Shown: in pieces, positions 16,658 through 24,491 of the stretch
How positions within the stretch are numbered: the first letter of the stretch is position 1
How the letters are laid out: each line of letters opens with the position of its first letter
NCBI GenBank assembly: GCA_900765095.1
Contig: CAAFRB010000082.1
Location: forward strand, 97,579-161,578
Source: Clostridia bacterium
GTDB lineage: Bacteria; Bacillota; Clostridia; TANB77; UBA1234
Reading direction: 5' to 3'
DNA length: 64,000 bases
Program-made: the position numbers and the translations under genes
The notes under the pieces: generated by a model
Seen by the model: only the letters and a program-made list of their open reading frames with translations
Databases searched by the model: none
Told to the model about the DNA's origin: nothing

Positions 16658-17815
16658 ATTATATCATATCAGAATGTAGTAAGGAACTATAACTGGCTTT
16701 GGACTTCATGTTCTTCGCAAGAAATTATATCATATCAGAATGTAGTAAGGAACTATAACACCAAAAGAAACATAAGAGAAATTGTCCTTATTATATCATA
16801 TCAGAATGTAGTAAGGAACTATAACATAGTAAAGATTTCATCAAAAAGAATAAGAATTATATCATATCAGAATGTAGTAAGGAACTATAACATGACTGGC
16901 GAAAAATATATCACTTTAGAAATTATATCATATCAGAATGTAGTAAGGAACTATAACACATGACCAACACTTACAATTTTCACATTTATTATATCATATC
17001 AGAATGTAGTAAGGAACTATAACACGTAAACATATTTAAAATCGTTATTTTTCATTATATCATATCAGAATGTAGTAAGGAACTATAACACAGATGGCTT
17101 ATCTGCAGATGCGCTCTGGATTATATCATATCAGAATGTAGTAAGGAACTATAACGTTAACGGGACTTGGCAAGACCCAGATTATATTATATCATATCAG
17201 AATGTAGTAAGGAACTATAACTCCTCATCACTCCATTTCATTTGAGTTGCAATTATATCATATCAGAATGTAGTAAGGAACTATAACGCTTTCAAGGCAC
17301 AGGAAAAACTTATAGTGATTATATCATATCAGAATGTAGTAAGGAACTATAACGTAATTCAGACCAATTTTAGCAAAGGCAATATTATATCATATCAGAA
17401 TGTAGTAAGGAACTATAACCGGCATGCAAATTTATAGATTTATAATCCGATTATATCATATCAGAATGTAGTAAGGAACTATAACTTTAGCTTTTCTCAA
17501 GTTCTTGCGAAGAACATTATATCATATCAGAATGTAGTAAGGAACTATAACGCAACGAAATTTCTGACCAAACTAAAGAGAATTATATCATATCAGAATG
17601 TAGTAAGGAACTATAACAACTAGGTTAATTAGAAAAGGTGGTGTGCTATTATATCATATCAGAATGTAGTAAGGAACTATAACTCAAACTCATGTCTATT
17701 TATATCTGCACTAATTATATCATATCAGAATGTAGTAAGGAACTATAACACGTATTGTAATATAGTGTAAAGCAAGTATATTATATCATATTAGAATGTA
17801 GTAAGGAACTATAAC
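16658..17815 (-). CRISPR. CRISPR array, 18 repeats and 17 spacers
   Basis: 36-bp repeats recur with an exact 66-bp period, giving 17 spacers of 30 bp. Seventeen repeats look identical; the last (17780-17815) has a C-to-T change at base 13. Read on the minus strand the repeat begins GTTATAGTTCC and ends TGATATAAT, the usual crRNA sense of type II-C, consistent with the + strand tracrRNA anti-repeat. Its last nine bases are an extended -10 element, so each repeat can start its own crRNA, as shown in Neisseria. The degenerate repeat at the far end suggests that new spacers entered on the cas2 side. Spacers 1 and 13 overlap as reverse complements over 14 bases. Confidence 0.97.
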
Positions 17816-17957
17816 ATAACTCAAGTTTCATACGCAGTTACTAGCAATAATATACAACAAATGCATTTGCACTTTATAAATATATTTTAGTTTTGTCTTT
17901 TACTCGTTTTCGGTATAGCAAGATTAAAAACGTAGCCACACTTTTAAAAAATCAAAA
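17816..17957. other. Array-flanking region without a gene
   Basis: AT-rich sequence between the last (degenerate) repeat and the promoter of the small peptide. I see no further degenerate repeat and no coding potential. Confidence 0.4.
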
Positions 17958-17986
17958 TTGATTTATTATTTGCTTTATATTATAAT
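17958..17986 (+). promoter_or_regulatory. Promoter of the 24-residue peptide gene
   Basis: TTGATT and TATAAT are separated by exactly 17 bases, 50 bases upstream of the start codon. Confidence 0.65.
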
Positions 17987-18036
17987 TACATCATCCTTTC
18001 ATAAGGAAATCTTGTGGAAAGGAGTTTTACATACAA

Positions 18037-18111
18037 ATGAAAAAGGACGTTGTTAAAGTGTTAATTATAACTTTAATAATGCTTTTCGTATTTGAAAAAG
18101 TTGTATATTAA
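18037..18111 (+). CDS. 24-residue hydrophobic peptide beside the CRISPR array
   Basis: ATG at 18037 opens a 24-residue frame, MKKDVVKVLIITLIMLFVFE and four more residues (KVVY): a short basic start and a single membrane-spanning segment. AAAGGAG lies 12 bases upstream, rather far. A well-formed promoter and a strong terminator enclose exactly this frame, which argues for a real transcription unit. Size and character fit small membrane toxins of type I systems or small membrane regulators. No antisense RNA is proven. Confidence 0.5.
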   Translation: MKKDVVKVLIITLIMLFVFEKVVY

Positions 18112-18120
18112 CAGACAGAA

Positions 18121-18152
18121 AAAAGACTAGGTGTACCGACCTAGTCTTTTTT
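18121..18152 (+). terminator. Terminator of the small peptide gene
   Basis: An 8-bp perfect stem (GACTAGGT/ACCTAGTC), 6-base loop and TTTTTT, 10 bases after the stop. Confidence 0.85.
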
Positions 18153-18268
18153 GTTTACATACTTTGAAAAAATCCGTTGTTTGCTTTAAAGCTATATTAA
18201 TTATAGCTTACTTTTTATTATATGTCAAATTTGTTTTTTAAATTCCTGAATTGAATATACTTACCAAT

Positions 18269-18300
18269 CAAAAAGACTTGCAGCGGAAAACTGCAAGTCT
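18269..18300 (-). terminator. Terminator of the 66-residue protein gene
   Basis: A 10-bp perfect stem (AGACTTGCAG/CTGCAAGTCT) with an A-run on + (T-run on the transcript). Confidence 0.8.
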
Positions 18301-18336
18301 TTGTCTTTTGAGATTACCATTTATCTCAAGTTGTCT

Positions 18337-18537
18337 TTAGCTATTTTCTTCCTCGAGAGGCGAAAAAGCGACTATTGTAATGAATGCATAGCCTGTTTCC
18401 TCCGAAATCCTCTTCCGAAGCTTGTCAATGTCATCTTTTGTAGTGATTTTTTTCTCTAAGTCGCAAATTTTTGCAGAGAAAGTGTTCGTAAAACCGACTA
18501 CATACGAGACATAGTACCGATACACCTTGCTAGCCAT
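18337..18537 (-). CDS. Small hypothetical protein, 66 residues
   Basis: It starts MASKVYRYYVSYVVGFTNTF and contains TTKDDIDKLRKRISEETGYAF, a strand-helix-strand layout seen in many short phage or Firmicutes proteins of unknown function (aromatic strand, helix of about 15 residues, then an hhxhh strand). AAGGAGG lies 7 bases before ATG. It forms a single-gene unit with its own terminator and is less AT-rich than surrounding genes. Confidence 0.65.
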   Translation of the reverse strand: MASKVYRYYVSYVVGFTNTFSAKICDLEKKITTKDDIDKLRKRISEETGYAFITIVAFSPLEEENS

Positions 18538-18648
18538 GGAAAATCCTCCTTATGGTAATAATATTATGTAACCAACAACAATATTCTACTCTCATAAACT
18601 GTTATTGTCAAGCAAAATATTGCTGATTTACTTGTATTTGTTTTGCTA

Positions 18649-19143
18649 TTAATCTTCAAATACGTTTCCGGGTATTGTGTATCCGTCGGGTAGTGCTATC
18701 ATTGCGACGTAGTTTCCCTTTGCTTGAACGGTTGTGCCTCTTTCCCAAACGGAGTCGCCACTTTCTTCTTTTATTCCTCGGTTTATTCTTTGATTGAATA
18801 TGTTTTTTACTTTTTTTACGTCTTTTTCTTTTTTGACTTCAACTAGTGCGATTTCTTGTGCGATTCCTTTTTCTACTGGCAGATGTATTTCTTGTTGTCT
18901 TAGTGGAATATCTGATAATCCTGGATAAAATGATTCTATTGTTTCATCATCTATTTCTGATAAAAATGCAAGTTTTTCTCTTAATTCTCGTGGTTGTGAT
19001 GATATTATTGAATTGTATACGTCTGTTAAATCTATGTCGCTTTTGTTGTTTTCTTGATTATCGTTATTGTTTTTGGTATTTGAGCATGCAATAAGTGATA
19101 AAAGGCATGCTACTGAAATTATGCTTAAAATTATTTTTTTCAT
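18649..19143 (-). CDS. DUF4358-like lipoprotein
   Basis: A 164-residue secreted lipoprotein: a hydrophobic signal segment with lipobox LIAC at residues 17-20 and an Asn-rich linker. The globular part (LTDVYNSIISSQPRE ... EIALVEVKKEKDVKKVK) matches the character of DUF4358 lipoproteins of Clostridia, whose function is unknown. AAGGAGAT precedes ATG. It is divergent from the exporter operon across a 259-base gap. Confidence 0.75.
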   Translation of the reverse strand: MKKIILSIISVACLLSLIACSNTKNNNDNQENNKSDIDLTDVYNSIISSQPRELREKLAFLSEIDDETIESFYPGLSDIPLRQQEIHLPVEKGIAQEIALVEVKKEKDVKKVKNIFNQRINRGIKEESGDSVWERGTTVQAKGNYVAMIALPDGYTIPGNVFED

Positions 19144-19402
19144 TAAAATATCTCCTTTATTTTTATTACAAATGTTTTAAAACAAACTGTAATCTTGTGT
19201 ATTCAAGTTATGTATTTGCTAATTGGTACTCGATTTTGAATTTTTTGTAAAAATCGCCTTGTTCATTTTCATTTTCTTTTTTGGGCACATTCCTTACACA
19301 TTAGCTTGATATTTTATATTCCAGAAAGTTTTTAGTGAACTTGATTATTTTGTGATGCTGATGTGAGGTTGGTGTCAAAATTGAATTGTTGGAGGTTTCA
19401 AT

Positions 19403-21055
19403 ATGTTAATGAAAAATTCTTTTTTCCTAAGGTACAAAAAAATACTTATAATACTAAGTGTTGTGCTAGTTTTGGTTATTGCAGGCATTTGGGGTGCTTC
19501 AAGTTTTAACTCGCATAATACTACTTTTGCTTCTACAAGAGAGCAATATACGGTGGCAAAGGGAAGTATATCTAGTAGTATAACCGGTTCTGGAGTTATT
19601 AAGTCTTCAAGTACTAAAAAAGTTTCTTCTGAGGTTTCTGCAGATGTTTTAAAGGTTAATGTTGCTGTTGGAGATACCGTTTCTAAGGGCGATGTATTGT
19701 TTGAACTGGATACTTCTAATATCAACACGCAGATACGTTCTGGTCAGAAAAATATATCAAATTCTTCAAAAAGCATTGAGTCATATAAGGAAGATATAAA
19801 GAATTTGAATATATATGCGACTACTTCTGGATATGTTTCAGATTTGAATTATAGTGTTGGAGATAATGTTAATAAAAATTCGCTTGTATTTAAAATTACA
19901 AATGATGACTATTATTATTTAGATTGTTTTTTTTACTATAATTCAAGTGTTGATATAAAAGTTGGTGATAAAGTTACTGTTTTTGTTGCTAGTTCGCTTA
20001 TTGAATTTACTGGTGAAGTTAGTTTCGTAAGTTCATATAAAACTATGTCTAGTGCTGGTTTGCCACTTCAAAGTGTTGAGGTAAAGATTCCAAATCCGGG
20101 TTATACAATTGCTGGTCTTTCTGCTAATGCTACAGTTCACACTGGAACAATATCTATAAAAAGCGCTGATTATACCGCTATTAGAGAAGCAGATCCTGTT
20201 CAAGTGAAGAGTTTGTCTAGTGGCACTGTTGCTTCGATTAAGGCTAAAAATGGTGAGTTTGTTAAAGAAGGTGATTTGATAATTTCTTTATCTAATGATG
20301 ATTTGTATGAAGAACTTTCTAATGCTCAATCTAATTTGAGTGATGCTTACGAGGATTTAAATAATATTAAAGATAACTTGGATTTTTATACTATAACTGC
20401 TCCTATAGATGGTGTTATAACTTCTGTTAACGTTCTTGAAGATGACTATGTACGTGCAGAAACAGAGCTTTGCACAATTGTTAATAACGATAATTTGGAA
20501 TTTGATATAAGTGTTGATGAGCTAGATATATTGGACGTCGAGCTTGGTCAAAAAGTTAAAATTCAAATAGATGCTCTTGATGAAACTAAAGTAACTCCAC
20601 TAATTGGATATGTTTCGGAGATTGCTCTTGAAGGAACCACATCTAATAGTGTTACGACATATCCTGTAACTATATCTTTGTCTGGAGATTCAAATATAAA
20701 GATTGGTTTTAATTGTAGTGCGGAAATTGTAACATCTAGTGTAGAAGATGTTTTGATTGCTCCTGTTGATGCTATTGATAGTGTGAAGGGTAAATACTAT
20801 GTTACTCTTGAAGACAACACTAGAAAAGAAGTTTCAGTTGGAGCATATAATGAAGACTACATAGAGATTACTGATGGACTTTCTGAAAATGATGCGATTT
20901 TATTGCCAGAAAAGAAAGTATCTTCTCAATCCGAAAAAAGTACTGAAAAAGGTTCTTTCAATTTTTCAAACATGGGAGGATCACCAATGAACATGCAAGG
21001 TAACGGTGGAGGCGGAAACCGTGGTGGTGGAATGCCTATGCCAGGAGGATTTTAA
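19403..21055 (+). CDS. MacA-like membrane fusion protein of an ABC exporter
   Basis: A 550-residue protein with one N-terminal transmembrane segment (residues 11-30) and two lipoyl/biotinyl-type hairpins (SSEVSADVLKVNVAVGDTVS and SGTVASIKAKNGEFVKEGD), then beta-barrel repeats typical of HlyD/MacA adaptors. The C-terminus is an unusual Gly/Met/Asn-rich tail ending GGGMPMPGGF. GGAGG precedes ATG. It heads an operon with an ATPase and a MacB-like permease. In Gram-positives such adaptors support export of peptides or drugs; the substrate is unknown. Confidence 0.88.
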   Translation: MLMKNSFFLRYKKILIILSVVLVLVIAGIWGASSFNSHNTTFASTREQYTVAKGSISSSITGSGVIKSSSTKKVSSEVSADVLKVNVAVGDTVSKGDVLFELDTSNINTQIRSGQKNISNSSKSIESYKEDIKNLNIYATTSGYVSDLNYSVGDNVNKNSLVFKITNDDYYYLDCFFYYNSSVDIKVGDKVTVFVASSLIEFTGEVSFVSSYKTMSSAGLPLQSVEVKIPNPGYTIAGLSANATVHTGTISIKSADYTAIREADPVQVKSLSSGTVASIKAKNGEFVKEGDLIISLSNDDLYEELSNAQSNLSDAYEDLNNIKDNLDFYTITAPIDGVITSVNVLEDDYVRAETELCTIVNNDNLEFDISVDELDILDVELGQKVKIQIDALDETKVTPLIGYVSEIALEGTTSNSVTTYPVTISLSGDSNIKIGFNCSAEIVTSSVEDVLIAPVDAIDSVKGKYYVTLEDNTRKEVSVGAYNEDYIEITDGLSENDAILLPEKKVSSQSEKSTEKGSFNFSNMGGSPMNMQGNGGGGNRGGGMPMPGGF

Positions 21056-21073
21056 TGGAAAGGATTAAAAAAT

Positions 21074-21763
21074 ATGATTGATATAGATGATTTATCGAAA
21101 GTTTATAATATGAATGGAAATGAAGATAACAGGGTATATGCGTTGAATCATGTCAATTTGCACATAAAAGAACACGAATTTGTTTCTATAATTGGTCCTT
21201 CTGGTTCTGGCAAGTCTACCTTAATGAACATGCTTGGATGTCTTGATGTTCCTACAGAAGGTTCATACAAATTAGATGGAAAAGAAGTATCTAAAATGAA
21301 AGACGATGAGTTAGCAGAAGTTAGAAATAGAACTATAGGATTTGTGTTTCAAGGTTTTAACTTGCTTCCTAAACTTGATGCTGTTGAAAATGTTGAATTA
21401 CCACTGATTTATCAAGGCGTGTCGGCAAAAGAAAGACGCGAACGTGCTGTAAAAGCTCTGGAAAGTGTTGGGCTAGGCAAGAGAATTCATCATAAGCCAT
21501 CTGAATTGTCTGGTGGACAGCAACAAAGAGTGGCAATTGCCAGAGCACTTATTACAAATCCACCTTTAATTCTAGCTGATGAACCTACTGGAAATCTTGA
21601 TTCTAAGTCGGGTAGAGAAGTAATGGAAATTTTTAAAAGTCTTAATAAAAATGGTAATACAATTGTGCTTATAACTCATGATAATGGTGTTGCAAATCAG
21701 GCACAAAGGGTTATAAGAATACAAGACGGAAAGCTTTATGAGGTTGGAGGTGCACAGGAGTGA
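21074..21763 (+). CDS. ABC transporter ATP-binding protein (MacB/LolD type)
   Basis: A 229-residue ATPase with Walker A GPSGSGKST, Q-loop FVFQGFNLLP, signature LSGGQQQRVAIARAL, Walker B LILADEPTGNLD and the H-loop ITHD. This is the MacB/LolD/FtsE branch that pairs with FtsX-fold permeases. It begins 18 bases after the adaptor and its stop overlaps the start of the permease. Confidence 0.95.
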   Translation: MIDIDDLSKVYNMNGNEDNRVYALNHVNLHIKEHEFVSIIGPSGSGKSTLMNMLGCLDVPTEGSYKLDGKEVSKMKDDELAEVRNRTIGFVFQGFNLLPKLDAVENVELPLIYQGVSAKERRERAVKALESVGLGKRIHHKPSELSGGQQQRVAIARALITNPPLILADEPTGNLDSKSGREVMEIFKSLNKNGNTIVLITHDNGVANQAQRVIRIQDGKLYEVGGAQE

Positions 21764-22935
21764 GTTTATTTCTTAGTTTGAAAATGGCTATAAAAAGTAT
21801 ACTTTCGAATAAACTTAGGACTTTTTTAACCATGCTTGGAATTATAATTGGTGTAGCTGCAGTTATTACAGCAGTTGGCTTTGCCGAAGGCAGTACAAAA
21901 AGCATAACGAGTGATTTAGAGAGTAGTACCCAAACCAACATGCTTACTGTGAGATTGATGGGAAGAATAACTTCTGATGTAAAGTATGAAGATGTGGCAG
22001 AAAAATTAGATGAGATATCTGGAATCGATGCTTATTCACCTGCTGTTAATGGTAATGCTTCAATAAAAAACGATAGTAATACAAGTGTGACAACTAGCTA
22101 TATAGGCACTGATAATAATTATTCGCTTGTACAAGATAAAACAATAAGTGAGGGTAGATTTTTAACTTCTTTTGATATAGACGGCGCTCTAAATGTTGCG
22201 GTAGTAGGAAGTTATATTGCAAATGAACTTTTTCCTGATAATGATGCTGTTGGTTCATACATTTCTATGTCTGGTCAAAAATTTAAAATTGTTGGTATCC
22301 TTACTCAAGTCGATGGTGGCGAAGAAAATTCGAATGATGATTTGATAATAATTCCATATACAGTCGCACAACGTCTTGGCAGAGCTGGAAGTATTAACAC
22401 AATTTACGTTAGAGTTACTAATTCAAATGAAGTTGACTTAATTCAAAACCTTATTGAGAATGAATTATATTCATTGTATAAAAATGAGGATTATTACAAT
22501 GTAACAAGCCAAGAGGCTATGCTAGAAACATTATCATCTGTTACAGGTACGCTTTCTATTGTACTTGGTGGAATTGCAGCTATTTCGTTGTTAGTTGGCG
22601 GGATTGGAATAATGAATATAATGATTGTGTCTGTAACAGAGTGAACTCGTGAAATAGGCATAAGGAAGGCAATTGGTGCAAAGAAGAATAACATATTAAT
22701 GCAATTTTTGATAGAGGGGTTGATATTAACAGGTTTAGGTGGAATACTTGGAATTGCGTTGGGATGTTTATCAATAACAATAATAGGAAAGTTAGGCCTT
22801 GTACCAGCGGTTTACTCAATTAAATGGATACTAATAGCGTTCTTTGTTTCGCTTCTTACTGGAATTATCTTTGGATTATTTCCTGCATATAAGGCGGCAA
22901 AATTAGATCCAATTGTTGCACTTAGAAGTACGTAA
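21760..22935 (+). pseudogene. MacB-like ABC permease, interrupted by an in-frame TGA
   Basis: The frame encodes a complete 391-codon MacB/FtsX permease: N-terminal helix and TMLGIIIGVAAVI, an extracytoplasmic domain, then three C-terminal helices. Codon 295 (22642-22644) is TGA in the motif SVTE-stop-TREIGIRKAIGA, where the family has Arg (ERTREIGIRKAIGA). A single C-to-T or A-to-T change explains it. The frame is otherwise intact on both sides. As written the product loses its last two membrane helices. The GTG start overlaps the ATPase stop. Either recent inactivation, a polymorphism or a sequence error. Confidence 0.88.
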
Positions 22936-23010
22936 TTTATTTGAAAGGTGTTTGCCAAATGCTTCTGTTTTTTGCCTTTACTGGAAATTTGTCGAAATGT
23001 TTTATATGTA

Positions 23011-23062
23011 TTGACATAATTTTAAAAACGTACTATACTGTACTAGTACTCGTAGTACAGTA
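23011..23062 (+). promoter_or_regulatory. Promoter with operator upstream of the glycosyltransferase
   Basis: A consensus promoter (TTGACA, 17 bases, TATACT) overlaps an inverted repeat with 10-bp perfect arms, TACTGTACTA and TAGTACAGTA, separated by 7 bases (23036-23062). The repeat starts in the -10 box and covers the transcription start, the position expected for a repressor. The regulator is unknown. Confidence 0.75.
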
Positions 23063-23088
23063 TTTTGTGTTTTTAAGGAGCGGATTAG

Positions 23089-24327
23089 ATGAAAACGTTA
23101 GAAGTTTTTGAAAGAATCCAGAATATATTATATTTTTTGGTTATGTTTTATTCTATATACCAGATTGTTATATGGATGTTTGTGTATAGTAAACCAGTCA
23201 AAAAGAAAAAGATAACTAAGAAGAAACATAGGTTTATGGCTGTTATATCAGCGAGAAATGAAGAAAATGTTATAGCTAATTTAATTGATAGTTTAAACAA
23301 GCAAGTTTATCCAAAAGATAAGCTTGATATATATGTAATTGCAGACAATTGCACGGATAATACCGCTAAAGTTGCAGAAAATGCAGGCGCAATAGTTTAT
23401 GAAAGATTTAACGAATACAAACGTAGTAAGGGATACGCCTTAGAATGGTTTTTTGATATTGTTTTAAGAGAGTTCCCAGACAAATATGATGCATTTTGTA
23501 TTTTTGATGCAGATAACATAGTTGCTCCTAATTTTATAAGCAAGATGAATGAAAAGCTATGTGAGGGAGAAACCGTTGTGCAAGGATATCGAGACATGAA
23601 AAATGCTGGTGATAATTGGATTTCAGCTAACTACGCTATTTTTTATTGGACGATGGATAGATGTTATCATTATACAAGAGATAAACTAGGTCTTTCACCA
23701 CTTATTAATGGAACTGGATTTATGATAGCAATGTCTGTACTAAAAGAAGATGGCGGATGGCACACAGAAACTTTGACAGAAGATACTGAAACATCAATGA
23801 ACATGATTGCTAAGGGCAGAAAAATCGCATGGGCGAATGAGGCCGTAATTTATGATGAACAGCCAACAGACTTTGTAGTAGCTTGGAATCAAAGATTAAG
23901 ATGGGGAGTAGGAACTGCTCAATGTTTGAAGACATGCTTACCTAAAATGTTAAAAGCAAAGAAAATAACACCACAGATTATTGACGGAATTATCTACTTG
24001 ATGGGAGTGCCAATAATATTAGTTTCAGCTTTTATGGGATGTATTGATATACTTAAAATGCTTTTAATGCCTTCAAGGCAAGGCTTAATGTTTTTACAAC
24101 AAAAGTTAATTATAAGTGTGGCATTTATAATACTTTCAATTCTTCATGCAATATGGGTTGTATGCTTAGAGAAGAAGGAGATTAAAAAAGTATGGAAAGG
24201 AATAGTGACATATCCAATATTTTTAACAGTTAGTTTCTTTGTTAACTTTGCTGCATTCTTTAATATGAAGTTACAATGGAAACAAATAAAGCATGAGAGC
24301 AAAGTAACAATCGATGATATAAAATAG
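23089..24327 (+). CDS. Family 2 glycosyltransferase, membrane-bound
   Basis: A 412-residue processive-type GT2 enzyme: an N-terminal membrane segment, nucleotide-sugar site SARNEENVIANLIDSL, FDADN (the metal-binding DxD), TEDTE (catalytic base region) and QRLRW, then C-terminal membrane helices from about residue 300. These motifs place it near cellulose/hyaluronan/N-acetylglucosaminyl transferases making surface polysaccharide or glycolipid. AAGGAG precedes ATG. It is a single-gene unit with its own promoter, operator and terminator. Confidence 0.88.
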   Translation: MKTLEVFERIQNILYFLVMFYSIYQIVIWMFVYSKPVKKKKITKKKHRFMAVISARNEENVIANLIDSLNKQVYPKDKLDIYVIADNCTDNTAKVAENAGAIVYERFNEYKRSKGYALEWFFDIVLREFPDKYDAFCIFDADNIVAPNFISKMNEKLCEGETVVQGYRDMKNAGDNWISANYAIFYWTMDRCYHYTRDKLGLSPLINGTGFMIAMSVLKEDGGWHTETLTEDTETSMNMIAKGRKIAWANEAVIYDEQPTDFVVAWNQRLRWGVGTAQCLKTCLPKMLKAKKITPQIIDGIIYLMGVPIILVSAFMGCIDILKMLLMPSRQGLMFLQQKLIISVAFIILSILHAIWVVCLEKKEIKKVWKGIVTYPIFLTVSFFVNFAAFFNMKLQWKQIKHESKVTIDDIK

Positions 24328-24337
24328 ATATTATAAA

Positions 24338-24376
24338 AGGCAAGTGAGTGTAATAAAAGCTCACCTGCCTTATTTT
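24338..24376 (+). terminator. Terminator of the glycosyltransferase gene
   Basis: Stem AGGCAAGTGAGT / GCTCACCTGCCT with a 9-base loop, followed by TATTTTTCTT. Confidence 0.8.
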
Positions 24377-24402
24377 TCTTATTTATTACTTGTTTAGAAA
24401 TT

Positions 24403-24418
24403 TACATGTTAACATGTA
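24403..24418. promoter_or_regulatory. Perfect 16-bp palindrome upstream of htrA
   Basis: TACATGTTAACATGTA lies about 75 bases before the htrA start and after the preceding terminator, a plausible operator position. No regulator is identified. Confidence 0.4.
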
Positions 24419-24491
24419 GAAGGTGTGGCAAGATATACAAAATTTGTATACTTTTATACAGTTTGGAAATAATTTTTTTGGAGGTGTTGAT

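Noticed and set aside
16694..17779. Self-targeting spacers
   Set aside because: I compared the 17 spacers by eye with notable parts of this window and saw no match beyond the spacer 1/13 overlap. A full genome search was not possible.
22642..22644. TGA recoding (Trp or Gly code) to explain the permease stop
   Set aside because: Several intact genes end in TGA (htrA, ctsR), TGG is used for Trp, and the position demands Arg.
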